Below, piece after piece: positions 8,576 to 18,989 of a DNA stretch of 64,000 nt. Numbering within the stretch: the first letter of the stretch is position 1; each line of letters starts with the position of its first letter. The stretch covers positions 62,001 through 126,000 of the forward strand of contig JAIRYW010000030.1 of the NCBI GenBank assembly GCA_031267645.1. The letters are read 5' to 3'. Made by a program: the position numbers and the translations under genes. This DNA is from Propionibacteriaceae bacterium (GTDB lineage: Bacteria > Actinomycetota > Actinomycetes > Propionibacteriales > Propionibacteriaceae). The notes under the pieces are model-generated. The model was not told the DNA's origin and made no database searches. It was given only the letters and a program-made list of their open reading frames with translations.

Positions 8576-9866
8576 TTGGAAAACATAGACGTGTACCACG
8601 CTACCTTCGCTGCCCCTGACTTGACTATGTTTTACCGTCTTGATGCTCTTGGCTTGGTCGCTGTGGGACGGCGGATCGAGCCGGGGCGGGCGGTGATCGA
8701 GTGTCGGGCCGCGACGCGGGCCCCGTGGTGTCACCGTTGTGGGTCTGATACTTCGTCACGGGGCACGGTCACGCATCAGCTGGCGGATTAGCCGTATGGC
8801 CACCGGCCCATGCTGACCTTGCCAAGGGTGCGGCGGTAGCGACGCGGCGGTGGCGGATGGTCATGGGGAGGACGCTATTTTGGCGGCGTCGGACGACGCG
8901 AAGTTATTTCTCGGCGGGATGCGGTGGGCGTTGGAGGTTTTCATGGTCCACTGTCTCAGCGTGGCGGCGCTACTGGTCTGGCGTATCTTGGCATAGTGCC
9001 AACACTGCGATCCTGGCCGATGAGCGCCGGCGGTTGATCGATAACCCTGGTCGGTTCGACGGTGCGCCGGTGATCGGCGTGACGAGCATATCTGGCGGCA
9101 CACCCGGGTCGACGACAAGTACGTCCCTGTGATCATTGATCACACTCCGGTCCGTGACATGACCGGGCCGGCCAGGCCGCTGGACATGGTCGAAGACCGT
9201 TCCAAACAGTCGTTCAAGACGTGGCTGGGTGGGTGGCCGCCGGCCTGGCGGAACCGCGTCGAGACTGTCGCCACGGATGGGTTCACCGGGTTCAATACCG
9301 CCGCCGCCGAGGAACTACTAGACGCCGTCGCTGTGATAGACCCGTTCCACGTCATGCGTCTGGCTGGCTACGCGTCAGACCGCCGCCAACGCGTCCAACA
9401 GGAAATCCACGGACATCGAGTCCTATCCGGCAACTCCACCACGCCGGTGAGGTGTTCTCACCAATAGACAACAAGCCCGACTGGTGGTGTTGTTCACAGC
9501 CGATGAACATACCTCAGCCGAGGCGACCCGTGACATCCATCAGCACATCATCGCCGCCTACCGCGAATCCGACGAAAACAAACCCGAGACCATGATGCGA
9601 GCCGTCATCGCCGCGGTCTCCGGCGGTGTCCCCACCTCTCTGACCGAACTACTCCGCCTAGGCTGGACACTGAGACTACGCGCCGCCGACGTGCTCGCGT
9701 TCTTCGACCGCCCCGCACATCGAACGGGCCAACAGAGGCAATCAACGGTCGCCTCGAAGACCTCCGCAGCACCGCCCTCGACTACGGCAACCTCACCCAC
9801 TACATCGCAAGATGTATACCCGAGACCGGTGGCTCCAAACCCCACCTACACCATCGACTGCGATGA
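8460..9866 (+). mobile_element. ISL3-family insertion sequence, transposase decayed
   Basis: The ISL3 transposase is recognisable but spread over three frames. It includes an N-terminal segment with the zinc-finger cysteines (ECRAATRAPWCHRCG, near 8700), a middle part with DGFTGFNTAAAEELLDAVAV and VIDPFHVMRLAGYASDRRQR (9280-9400), a later part ending ELLRLGWTLRLRAADVLAFF (9640-9710), and the C-terminus HYIARCIPETGGSKPHLHHR ending at 9866. Stop codons and frameshifts lie near 8790, 9130 and 9465. The outer left end is at about 8460; no matching right terminal repeat is seen. It is inactive and interrupts the polysaccharide locus. Confidence 0.8.
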
Positions 9867-9963
9867 GCCAGTTAAAGACGTTTTCATACGAGACGACAAA
9901 CTCTTTCGTCACCAATTCGCCGTCGTCATTTACTAGCTCTCACTGCCATTTAACTACGTAATG

Positions 9964-11220
9964 TCAGCATACCCTTGACCGAGGAGGTGTTAACTCAACA
10001 GCAGTATCTAAAAGCATGATCAGTGGAATGAAACAACCCCCTTCCCATGGGAGTATGCGCATAGGCGACACTTCTTCTACAGCGCAGCGAACAGCCAATA
10101 CCACCGCATAGGCGGCTATGTAGGGGGCGTAGCGATCTACTCGAACTGCTCGAACCAAACACACACAGAGGACTAGCATCATCGCGATCGCCATGATAGG
10201 GCCGTCTCTCATCATCTCCGTAAGGAAAGTGTTATGTGAATGCCCAAGCTCAACGAATCCTATTTCTTGCATTAAAACTGGATCGCTGCCATAGACCCCA
10301 GAGCCAAAACCAAAGAATGGCTGGTCACGTCCATACATGTCCAAGGATGAACGCCAGATCGCACCCCGCCCTGTTCCATACCCATCCGACAGTCCTAAAA
10401 ATGGAGGTACTATAGATAGCATAAATAGAAAACATACAATGGCAGATCGTGTAAAACGACCTAGTTTGATCTTATGTACTAGAAGGCCGAATAGAAGTCC
10501 CCCTCCCCCCCCGATCATTGCCGTTCTTGATGCTGACCACAACAGAGCAATGATTATCAGCCCGATGATGACCGATTTAATAAATCGATTTCGCAGACGG
10601 AATGCGAATGGAACGCCCAACGCCATAGCGATACCCAAATGGTTCGGATGCATGTATGGACCGGCTAAAGCGTGCGTTCCAAAAAGTGACTTATCTATTC
10701 CATGCTCCCAGTTATCAACAATGCCTGACCCAGAAACTCCTAGAGTGAGTGCAATTATCGCAGTAATACCCGTAAGAATTCCAATAGCTCGTAGACTGCT
10801 GTCTGTTATAGTTTGAGATAGGCACCCAAGTGCGATGATCAGGGCCACGACCAACTGTGGTTCCAGATCACCTCTAGCAAACGATATCGTTAACGCGGCT
10901 ACCGCCAGGATAAGGAAGGCGAACTGTATAGGTAAGATGGTTCTCTTGTTAAGAAATGTACGCGTGAATGATATCATGCAGAGGCAAATTAGTATAGCGA
11001 GGATACTGTACTCTACGATTATATATAGCGTACCCTTATAGACTAAATGCCTACCTTGCATAAGGCTATCAATTGGTCCATAAATTGCAAAACTCAAAGC
11101 AGACGGAATGACTGTGTAAGCCCACGCAGCAGCGATTATAACCGTCGACCAGTCATTCCTGGGGGCAAAGCCTCCGGGTTCGGGGGGCACTTGACTCACT
11201 GCTTGAATATTATGTGGCAT
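9964..11220 (-). CDS. O-antigen ligase/polymerase family membrane protein (Wzy_C domain)
   Basis: A 418-residue protein with about twelve hydrophobic spans. Family signatures are GPYMHPNHLGIAMALGVP in the middle, SASRTAM, and the large extracytoplasmic loop with RGAIWRSSLDMYGRDQPFFG and HSHNTFLTEMMRDG. These are hallmarks of the Wzy_C/WaaL ligase domain. It should polymerise lipid-linked repeat units or ligate the polymer to the cell surface. A GGGGGAGG ribosome binding site precedes the ATG. A second, unrelated-looking polymerase candidate lies at 6761-8217, so roles may be split between polymerase and ligase. Confidence 0.85.
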   Translation of the reverse strand: MPHNIQAVSQVPPEPGGFAPRNDWSTVIIAAAWAYTVIPSALSFAIYGPIDSLMQGRHLVYKGTLYIIVEYSILAILICLCMISFTRTFLNKRTILPIQFAFLILAVAALTISFARGDLEPQLVVALIIALGCLSQTITDSSLRAIGILTGITAIIALTLGVSGSGIVDNWEHGIDKSLFGTHALAGPYMHPNHLGIAMALGVPFAFRLRNRFIKSVIIGLIIIALLWSASRTAMIGGGGGLLFGLLVHKIKLGRFTRSAIVCFLFMLSIVPPFLGLSDGYGTGRGAIWRSSLDMYGRDQPFFGFGSGVYGSDPVLMQEIGFVELGHSHNTFLTEMMRDGPIMAIAMMLVLCVCLVRAVRVDRYAPYIAAYAVVLAVRCAVEEVSPMRILPWEGGCFIPLIMLLDTAVELTPPRSRVC

Positions 11221-11829
11221 ACGAAGACTACCTCCCCCAATCCAAGCGAACGCGTATTGAATTGATCACCGATAGACACCGTCTATCCTTTTCGCCGATA
11301 GTTACAAAATTGATAAAGATAGTTTACGTAATTGCATTCACGCATGGCAGTCGCTGCCCAACATTCGAGTGTATTCATACATCCAATCTTAGTCCATATG
11401 AGGCCATATTGTATCACCGTGTCGCTTAGAGTGGAGATCTATTCCATCTGTCATATATCAACGATATTGGAAGCATACTCGCTGCTACACGTTGAACTAA
11501 TTTACAAATTGATTTCACCTCTGATGATAATTTGTCCAGCGTTTAAAATTTTATGCGTTCGACACTAACGAAGTAGTTTTACTACGGATGTGATGGAACC
11601 CTTCGACGTTACTGTGCGTTTTTCGATCTAAGTGTGTCTACACTAATATCTGGTTTGCTTGTGGTCGGATGGTCGCATTGAGATCACACGGGAACAGCTC
11701 GCGTGTATTTAGGGTCGTCTATCCGTCCAGCGCGGCAATGCGATGATACGAAATTCCACATTTCTAAACACTTTACCGGGGACCGTGTGGACTGGATACC
11801 ATTGGCGCGACCCACTCAAGGTGCTCGGC
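11221..11829. other. AT-rich gap without a convincing gene
   Basis: About 600 bases of AT-rich sequence upstream of the O-antigen ligase gene. Short open frames exist on the plus strand (for example 11332-11568) but have no ribosome binding site, no coding-like composition and no recognisable product. The strong promoter for the divergent minus-strand gene should lie at its left edge. Confidence 0.5.
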
Positions 11830-12915
11830 AATTTATATTCGTTGTGACAGAGATTCTCCCGCTGGGCCAGGTTCGCGGCATAGCAGGAGTAACGGCCTGA
11901 TCTGGTTCTGTAGTGCAGCCACTTCTGTTAGTGGTCGCCGCTGGTTTGGACGGCTTGGTGGGCTTGATTACACCTGGCTTCGGTTTCGGTGGGCGGCTGG
12001 TGGTCGATGGCGGCGTGGAGCCGGTGGTGGTTGTATCTAGTCGACCCATCCGGCGGTCGCCAGCCGGACCTCGCCGACGCCTCGGAACGGGCCGTCCTGG
12101 TCGACGCGTTCGGCCTTGTATGGCCGTTGACGGCCTCGGCGAGGGCGTTGCCCAAGGCGTCGCCGACGGCCCCGAACGACGGAGTGACGCTAGCCAGTCG
12201 GTGTTGTTCGCCGTACCGGATCGACGTGTGTTGACTGCCATGATCTGAGTGGAGGGCCAGGCCGTAGGTCGGTGACCGGGTGGCCGGCCCGCAGTTCGCG
12301 GCCGCCTATGGGTAGTGGCCTCCGCCCCGGCCTCGGGACCAGGCCTTCCATGACCTGTCGACGCGTCAGGCGGCCAACCCGGCCCCGGAGACGGCCCAAC
12401 CGCCGCGGCGCAACAAACGGGCTATCTTCCGCTACCCAAAGAACCATTTTCGGAGTAGACAGCCATACCCCGGTCAGTGGTTTCCCGCGGTCCCCGCATA
12501 CGGGCCACCAAAGCGGAGTTCGGCCGCGCGTTAGGCGCGTGCCGTGATCTCGATGCCTTACTCGGTGAGCATCAGGCAGACCTATCCGACTCGGTAGCCC
12601 CGAGCCCGCATCTTGCTGATGAATTCGATCACCTACGCTTGTTCCGGAGGTTGAGCTCCTCGGCGAAGAGAATCGAGGCCGCCTTCAAGATCTCGTTGCC
12701 TTCCTCCAAATCACTGACCTTCCGCTCCGGCTCCCCGATCCACTTCTACTTCATCTTGGCAGCCTCCGCCGCATCCCCTCCGGGCCACCCTTCAACAGTC
12801 CCTCGGTCATCCAACGGCGCAACAGCTCCGCGCCGACCCCGACCTTCGGGCAGATCACCCTGGCCGTCTCATGAACCGTGTCGCACTCCTCAAAATGCGA
12901 CAACACCATCTCCTA
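11830..12915 (-). mobile_element. IS3-family insertion sequence remnant (orfA and orfB)
   Basis: Reading the minus strand, an OrfA-like start MVLSHFEECDTVHETARVIC (from about 12911) runs through LRRWMTEGLLKGGPEG, LEEGNEILKAASILFAEEL and an OrfB start-like IEFISKMRARGYRVG. The OrfB integrase end follows near 12150: GDALGNALAEAVNGH and YNHHRLHAAIDHQPPTE. Several frames must be joined and internal stops are present, so no functional transposase is made. It separates the O-antigen ligase from the 13798 gene. Confidence 0.7.
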
Positions 12916-13797
12916 CCCGATCCCGTACCTTCCGCTGACACCTCTTAGACACGACGCCAATCCCCCCAAGAAGAACGACTCCAAACCCGTACCAGCTCAC
13001 GTCGGACGCTCCGTCGAGGCATGAGGGGAAGCCTGTCGAGACGTCGTTCGCTGTGTTGTTCTAACCGCAGGTGCGGGCGCTGCTCGTGGCGTTCACTGAC
13101 CTGCCGGCCACAGTGATCTGCGAGCTGGTCGGCTGGACGGGGTCAATCACTTGGTTCCGGGAAAACGTGAAGCGTTACGGCCCGAGTCAACCGACCACGG
13201 TTTCGTAAAGGGTCGGTTATCACATGGCCGACTGGCCTTCCGTTTGGTCATGATGGTACTGGTTCTCGTGTTCTGTTCCGGTGGCGTATCGGATCGAGGA
13301 GCAGACCCAGTTGCAGGTCGCCAGTTCCAACTACCCGACGTTTTGACGGACAGTCGATCGGGACGCATTCCGTCTTGTACAAGCCATCACAGACTCGGTC
13401 ATGGCATCGTCCGCGCGAGAGCCGCCACCGAGCCGACCGCCCCCGACCTCCTCCAACCGCCCCCCATGGCAAATAGACGTGTACTAGATGCCGACGTCCG
13501 AGTGATGGGCGACTCCGGCCACCGACCAGCCCTGATAAGACCCGACCCACAACGCCATCCCACGAAGCGTCCAAGTGCACGTCGACCGGCATCTGGTCGG
13601 CCGTGCCCCCGACCCACGATCCGATGCGAGCAGGCGTCCACCCGCAAACCCCGGTTGCCACAGGCCCTGCCAAGTCGGTACGTAAATGAAATCGACCGGA
13701 ATCCGAACGCCGTCGCCACTGGGTCGGATTTGACTGCGCTCTCCACTCTCCTCGCTTAGACTGAGGGTCAGTATCAATAGAGGAAGGATTCGCTGAA
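12916..13797. other. Gap with further transposase debris
   Basis: No intact gene. On the minus strand around 13215-13470 the fragments AMTESVMA, ALYKTE-like and GTEHENQYHHD indicate another decayed IS3-type OrfB. On the plus strand near 13066-13185 the frame QVRALLVAFTDLPATVICEL looks like a mobile-element or recombinase fragment that I cannot assign to a family. The last 30 bases contain AGGAAGG, the ribosome binding site of the next gene. Confidence 0.45.
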
Positions 13798-14964
13798 ATG
13801 GAAGATACGGCTGATGGCGGTGATCGGGAGTCAATACTGGCTATGGTGACGGATGCCCGCCTTGATGAGTTCCGTCGTGTTGGTTCCGCTTTATCAGGAA
13901 GGAATGGTCCTTACGGAAATACTGACACACCGGTGCGTAATACCGCCCATTGGCTCATGAGTTTAGCGTATCTTTGGGAAAAGACTGGTCGGGAGTCATA
14001 CCTGGAGGTTCTACACATCTTTGCGCGTTATTTGCGAGATGAATGGCGTGGCTCGTCTGGAGCTATACAGTGCATGATTGATGCACGGTTCGGATATATA
14101 AACGGCGCAATCGGTCAGGCCTGGGTCATAGAAGCGCTTGTCCGAGCTGCACAAGTATTGAAGGATGAGACCTTTTTCCACGCTGCCGTGCAACTATTTC
14201 TCACCCAACGATTCATTGGTGACGTTGGTCTTTGGTCGAAGGTTGAGTTAGATGGGAATGACGATGGCATCGATCCAGTCTTCAATCATCAGCTTTGGTT
14301 TGCGGCCGCCGGGGCACAAATCTTGTCCTACCGTCCTCAATCCGACGTTTGCAATTATTTACGTATTTTTTTAGCACGTCTACCCATAAATTTTCGTATC
14401 TATCAGTCAGGTCTCATCAGACATTTTGTGGACGCTCCTTGGCTCCGACCCCTGCCTCCCCGACAGCGGGCCAGACTCACAGTACGAGAAGCAAAGCGAA
14501 CGGTTGTAGCCCCTCTTGGTCTGTTTCACGATAAGTATCGACGTCTTCGCTTTGAGGAAGGTTATCACTGGTTTAATTTACTTGGATTCGGCATTATCCA
14601 CAACGTGTTTCCCAAGGATCCATTCTGGCGTTCTGACTCATTTTTGCGAGCACTTGAGTATGGCTTGAATGAAACTCGAGTACGACTGGCCTGTAGTCTA
14701 CCCGATGCGGATAACATGGCCGTTCGGGCCAGCCATCCTCTAAACCCGTATCTTTATGGATACAACTCTCCCGGTTTTGAATTCTCTTCTATACTCCGCC
14801 TTTTCGGTCTCTCAGAGAACCGTCTTGAGGAAGATCTTTGGCAACGTTCACTAACTCTTGGGTTAGATAGGCACAGTATGATGTTCTCTATCAATACATC
14901 CGACCCAGAGACTCTGACAGCCCGCCTCTATGAGATGACGTACGGTTTTTTGGCTAAAAGTTAG
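13798..14964 (+). CDS. Protein of unknown function, probable (alpha/alpha)-barrel sugar-active fold
   Basis: A 388-residue soluble protein without signal peptide or membrane span. Helical stretches with repeated aromatic and tryptophan residues (NTAHWLMSLAYLWEKTG, GYINGAIGQAWVIEALVRAA, FNHQLWFAAAGAQIL, EGYHWFNLLGFGIIH) recur at roughly 50-residue spacing, as in six-hairpin glycosidase, epimerase or lyase folds. I recognise no catalytic motif with certainty. A strong AGGAAGG ribosome binding site lies 9 bases before ATG. It is the only plus-strand gene in the AT-rich core of the locus. A role in modifying the polysaccharide or its precursor is an inference from context and fold impression. Confidence 0.75.
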   Translation: MEDTADGGDRESILAMVTDARLDEFRRVGSALSGRNGPYGNTDTPVRNTAHWLMSLAYLWEKTGRESYLEVLHIFARYLRDEWRGSSGAIQCMIDARFGYINGAIGQAWVIEALVRAAQVLKDETFFHAAVQLFLTQRFIGDVGLWSKVELDGNDDGIDPVFNHQLWFAAAGAQILSYRPQSDVCNYLRIFLARLPINFRIYQSGLIRHFVDAPWLRPLPPRQRARLTVREAKRTVVAPLGLFHDKYRRLRFEEGYHWFNLLGFGIIHNVFPKDPFWRSDSFLRALEYGLNETRVRLACSLPDADNMAVRASHPLNPYLYGYNSPGFEFSSILRLFGLSENRLEEDLWQRSLTLGLDRHSMMFSINTSDPETLTARLYEMTYGFLAKS

Positions 14965-15085
14965 GTGTCTCATATACTAATCTAATGGCCATATATCTTT
15001 TATTCTCCCGTTCATGGCCACTATTCTTCGGTGACATCGGCAGTGCGGACTTGTGCAATGCTATATCATCAAATAAAAAGTCGGT

Positions 15086-16027
15086 TTAGTTTTCGCCCGA
15101 TTCTGGACTGATGCCACCGGACAACGGATTCCGTTTATTGATTCGGAGAATTCGACGTAAATACTTTTTGATTGATGGATTCCGCATAATAGGTAGACCG
15201 TGTCCGGCGTAAATCTTACGTAGCCTCCATACACCAATTGGTCCAGCCACATTCAAAGCCGCTTTGAGATATGGACCCGTGAATGGGGTGACGCGCCTGA
15301 GGGTTTCCTTTTGCAATCGTGCACAGAGAAAATCTCTCACTTCGACTTGAATCTCCGCTCGAATCATTAATTCATCAAGAGAATGGGTATGGTTAAAAAG
15401 AGAGTTCTGTCGCACAACGCGTTCATATATTGGAATATTATCTATGGTTGGATTATGCGCATGCGCGAACGCCGTAACGGAGAACATATAGTCGTTTGAC
15501 AGCAGAGTCTCAGAACATCTGATTCCGTTTTCGATAATCATAGAGTGACGAAAAAGTTTCGATATCATCGGTGCGATTGAATAGCCCACTTCTTCTAGAA
15601 TTCCACGATCATAGGTCGATTCGTACTCTTGAGTGCGAGTCGCGTGCAGACTATTCGCTTGGGTCATAGGTCGGAACATGACGAGATCACTCTTAGAATC
15701 AAGATATGTGTCCAAAGCAGCGGACAATCTCGACGTGAAAATGTCATCGCTGTCCGCAAAGAGTAACCAGTCACCACTGGCTTCATCAATGCCGACATTT
15801 CGCGCCGCGCCGGCACCTCTCTTTCCGGAATTGGATAATATAACCGCGTTCGGGAAGCATCGTTTTAACAGAAGGTCTCGCGTCAAAGATAATTCATCAG
15901 CGGAGCTGTGATCGTCAATAACAATTACTTCCGTATCATTTCTGTCCGGTATGGAAAGTAACAGGGGTTCTATATACGATGACGAATTGTGAGTTGGAAT
16001 TATTATTGAATAGCCGATATGTTTCAC
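15086..16027 (-). CDS. GT2 family glycosyltransferase
   Basis: A 313-residue GT-A enzyme. The N-terminal domain shows YSIIIPTHNSSSYIEPLL, EVIVIDDHS, GAGAARNVGIDEASGDWLLF and the DSDD metal-binding motif (ADSDDIF), all typical of GT2 enzymes acting on lipid-linked sugars. The C-terminal third is helical. GTG 16027 was chosen because GGAAGAGGG precedes it. It is a clear paralogue of the gene at 17688-18635, with matching blocks over the whole length. It lies 36 bases downstream of the flippase gene, so the two are probably co-transcribed. Confidence 0.85.
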   Translation of the reverse strand: MKHIGYSIIIPTHNSSSYIEPLLLSIPDRNDTEVIVIDDHSSADELSLTRDLLLKRCFPNAVILSNSGKRGAGAARNVGIDEASGDWLLFADSDDIFTSRLSAALDTYLDSKSDLVMFRPMTQANSLHATRTQEYESTYDRGILEEVGYSIAPMISKLFRHSMIIENGIRCSETLLSNDYMFSVTAFAHAHNPTIDNIPIYERVVRQNSLFNHTHSLDELMIRAEIQVEVRDFLCARLQKETLRRVTPFTGPYLKAALNVAGPIGVWRLRKIYAGHGLPIMRNPSIKKYLRRILRINKRNPLSGGISPESGEN

Positions 16028-16063
16028 ATTTACCCTCTTCCTGATTTAGCTAATTAGCGCCCA

Positions 16064-17251
16064 TCAGGATCCCTTGCAGATCTTACGTAATCGTAACCAC
16101 AGAGAAACATTCTTAACGAGAAACACTATTCCAGTGACTCCGACGACACCAACACCTGACCCTAATTTAGCACCCAATGGCATGACCCCTAAGAGTAGCA
16201 CTCCGAAGGTCACTCCATTAGTTGCGACAAATTTGTCGTCATTCTGACCCTGTAGAATTGATCCTAAAGGAGAGGAAAGAGCAATTATAGGAAAAGTGGC
16301 TAGCGCCGTAGCTAATATACTACCTGCGGCTTGGTACTCCCTACCCATAAGAGCCACGATGATAGGAGTTGCAAATACTGCGGCGGTACAACTTAACGCT
16401 AATAGTACTCCGTAGAATGCTACTACTTTCACGCTCAACCCGAGGGCTTGATCACGGGATCGTTGAGCTGAATTTGGCACGAGAACCTGCCCTAAACTAT
16501 TCGAAATTAGCCCGAATGGTCCGATTAAACGAATAGCTGCTGCGTAAAGACCACCTTGATATGTACCAGAGATTATACTTACTACTGCCGAGTCTAAGTT
16601 GCGTATCGTTGACGATATCGTAGCCAGCGCGAAAGGCCAGAGATCCTTAACTAGTTGCCGCCAAGGACTAGCGCCAGTGCTGTTAATTCGGTTCCGGAGA
16701 GTGACACGAGCGTGAACTTGAGCTAATACTGCCCCTGCAAGAGTGGCCAAGCAATAGGATGAAATGGAGCTGAGTCCTGTATTATGGGTTAAAGCTATGA
16801 GGCCACCTAATCCCACGAAGCGTCTTAGTAATAGGGAGGCGGGGGATACCCATATACGCCTATCAGCTATTGACACCGCTAAAGTTGTATCTGTATTTTT
16901 TTCTAAACTCAATGCAACTGCCAGTAGAATTATTCCCCATGGCAAATTTCCCACCAAAAAGAGAATGAAACAAATCAAACTCCCAACGCTTCCCATGAGA
17001 CAGCTTGTTAGTAAGTTTAGACGTAGAGATGAGACGACGTTAGCATCGTGATGCCGAGCTCTCTCCCTTAAGATAAATGTGGACATGCCAAAATCAGCCG
17101 TAATACTTGCGTATGTAAATATCCCAATCGTCATACCTAGCACACCATAAGCAGTGACTTCCGACGCACGAGCAACTAATATCAACAGTATTGTGTTAGT
17201 TAGACCCGCTATCCCTCGTGCGCTAAGCAATACTACGTACTGGCGTTGCAT
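16064..17251 (-). CDS. Wzx-type polysaccharide repeat-unit flippase
   Basis: A 395-residue protein with about twelve hydrophobic spans and the MOP/PST flippase pattern: an N-terminal helix with LLSARGIAGLTNTILL, a conserved GVLGMTIGIFTYASITADFGM segment, and paired bundles. It should move undecaprenyl-linked repeat units across the membrane to the polymerase. ATG 17251 has AAGGAG immediately upstream, slightly close but clear. It sits between the two paralogous GT2 genes. Confidence 0.82.
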   Translation of the reverse strand: MQRQYVVLLSARGIAGLTNTILLILVARASEVTAYGVLGMTIGIFTYASITADFGMSTFILRERARHHDANVVSSLRLNLLTSCLMGSVGSLICFILFLVGNLPWGIILLAVALSLEKNTDTTLAVSIADRRIWVSPASLLLRRFVGLGGLIALTHNTGLSSISSYCLATLAGAVLAQVHARVTLRNRINSTGASPWRQLVKDLWPFALATISSTIRNLDSAVVSIISGTYQGGLYAAAIRLIGPFGLISNSLGQVLVPNSAQRSRDQALGLSVKVVAFYGVLLALSCTAAVFATPIIVALMGREYQAAGSILATALATFPIIALSSPLGSILQGQNDDKFVATNGVTFGVLLLGVMPLGAKLGSGVGVVGVTGIVFLVKNVSLWLRLRKICKGS

Positions 17252-17687
17252 TACTCCTTAACCTCTTCCATCGACCTAATACTAACCGCTGAAGCCGATT
17301 GGACACTGTGGTAGGTAGGTAGCGCATCGAAGATCCATCGTCTCCAAACCTGAGCGAAGTCTATTCGCATAGTGCTCAGGCCACTGTCTCCATCTCGTGC
17401 TGTACACATCTGCGCATCAAATTTCATACGATTCCTCGCTTATACCAGACATGACAAATAACGCGTGCAGGTCACGTCCTCGATCTAATGGCTGCCGCAT
17501 CATCCTCCCAACTGTATGCGTCAAAAGACAGCGTCCGCATCCTTGAAGCTCCTCCCTGTCACATCAAACAGCATCAGCATAGGTGCAGGTGGCAGGCACT
17601 CGATAGACACGACATGGATGGACTAGATATGCCGCTGGCTAGACAGATCTCGGGGTCTCCTGACCCGAGCTGGGTCAAACTGCCGAG
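17252..17687. other. Gap between GT2 and flippase genes
   Basis: About 435 bases with mixed composition. Short frames such as 17488-17748 (plus) have no ribosome binding site and overlap the real GT2 gene antisense. I see no RNA gene, transposase remnant or hairpin that I can support. The flippase promoter may lie here. Confidence 0.45.
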
Positions 17688-18635
17688 CTATCCAATCCGC
17701 CAGGCTCGGATTATGCCCGGAATATCCCATGGCCGAGTGATTAGCTGACGAGCCTTGCCTGCATGGAGCAATGGAATTCTTTGACCACGATAGATTCTAA
17801 TTACAGTACGTAACCCAGAAATTCCGTAACTCAAAAGAGCCTGTAGCAAATAATGTCCTTTTGTAGGTGCGACTTTGCGATAGAGTCGAGTGTCGAGTCG
17901 ACTTGAGAGAAAATCAGCCACCTCGACCTGAACTGCGATTCTCTCCGTCAAATCCACTATCGTGTGACGGCGGCGGGATAGTGACCCTGGACGTATAGAC
18001 ACCTCATAGACAGGCATCGGATCTAACTTATACGAGCGGGAGAAGAAGAATGTTTGAACAGCGAATAAATAGTCATTCAGATGCATTGTTTCCGAAAAGT
18101 GGATACCGTGCTCTAATACAATGTCACGCCGGATAAAACGCGACCAAGGTGAAGCCATAATATATCCGAGTTCTTGAGACCGACGCTCAACGGATAATTT
18201 TTGTAATGAGGCTATGAAGCGATCATCGGGTTCATTGGGCGACGCTTTGGGGGGGAATAGTATGGTGTCCCATTCTGAATTCTCATAGCGCGACATGGCG
18301 AGACTGATGGCCGGAGTGAAGATGTCGTCGCTGTCTGCAAAAATGAGCCACCTTCCGCTGGAGTGCTGAATTCCCAAGTTGCGAGCGGCTCCAGCGCTAT
18401 TGACTCCAGTGTTGTGTTCAAGTAGACCGTGAGCAAAACCGGCCTCATTGAAATAGGTCTGCAGGAGGTCGAACTCATGGGGATCGCTGTGGTCATCAAT
18501 GACGATTACCTCAAGATCCGGGTAATGCTTCGGGATACTATCCAAGAGTCGCCGAACGTACCTAGAAGAATTATGCGTGGGAATGATGATCGAATACAGG
18601 ATCGCATCATTCGACGTGTCTGTGTCACCGGGCAT
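17688..18635 (-). CDS. GT2 family glycosyltransferase, paralogue of the 15086 gene
   Basis: About 315 residues. The GT-A motifs are YSIIIPTHNSSRYVRRLL, EVIVIDDHS, SAGAARNLGI, SSGRWLIFADSDDIF (metal-binding DSDD), and later LNDYLFAVQTFF. Matching blocks with the other GT2 gene include the C-terminal region (AVQVEVADFLSSRL against IQVEVRDFLCARL). ATG 18635 is preferred; AAGGAG lies 13 bases upstream, and a TTG 12 bases earlier would leave almost no spacing. It adds one sugar to the repeat unit; donor and linkage cannot be read from the sequence. Confidence 0.83.
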   Translation of the reverse strand: MPGDTDTSNDAILYSIIIPTHNSSRYVRRLLDSIPKHYPDLEVIVIDDHSDPHEFDLLQTYFNEAGFAHGLLEHNTGVNSAGAARNLGIQHSSGRWLIFADSDDIFTPAISLAMSRYENSEWDTILFPPKASPNEPDDRFIASLQKLSVERRSQELGYIMASPWSRFIRRDIVLEHGIHFSETMHLNDYLFAVQTFFFSRSYKLDPMPVYEVSIRPGSLSRRRHTIVDLTERIAVQVEVADFLSSRLDTRLYRKVAPTKGHYLLQALLSYGISGLRTVIRIYRGQRIPLLHAGKARQLITRPWDIPGIIRAWRIG

Positions 18636-18989
18636 TCTTTGGGTCAACTCCTTGCCTTACATGAATCGCAGTGATACGAGTCACTTTCACTACGGTCATC
18701 CCTCCGGCCCACTTTGCGACATGTTCGCCGAAGCCGCAGTTTCGGTCGTAATCATACCTGTGGACTATCGTCACCGCAGCCACAACCCACTTAAGGCAGC
18801 CAAGAGGACCTCAAGTCCCGGTACAGGCTGGCCTGACCCCCATTTTCCGTCCAGACGACGTAAGAGTCTTGGCCCCTCGAGGGGAGAATGGTTCGATCAT
18901 GATGGTCGGGAAACACCCTCTCGGCAGGTCGTCCTAAAGCCGTCAGGTTCCCGCCGGATCGGCGATTTAACCGTGTCTTACACGTCGAG
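18636..18989. other. Gap upstream of GT2, no gene seen
   Basis: About 350 bases without a supported gene. The right half (from about 18800) probably belongs to the decayed IS3 element that becomes recognisable at 18990, but the similarity is too weak to place a boundary. The GT2 ribosome binding site is at its left edge. Confidence 0.4.

Noticed and set aside
8460..9866. A functional ISL3 transposase
   Set aside because: At least three frame changes and internal stops break the coding sequence, and no right inverted repeat is seen.
11214..11568. Small plus-strand frames in the AT-rich gap
   Set aside because: One overlaps the O-antigen ligase promoter; both have random-looking composition.
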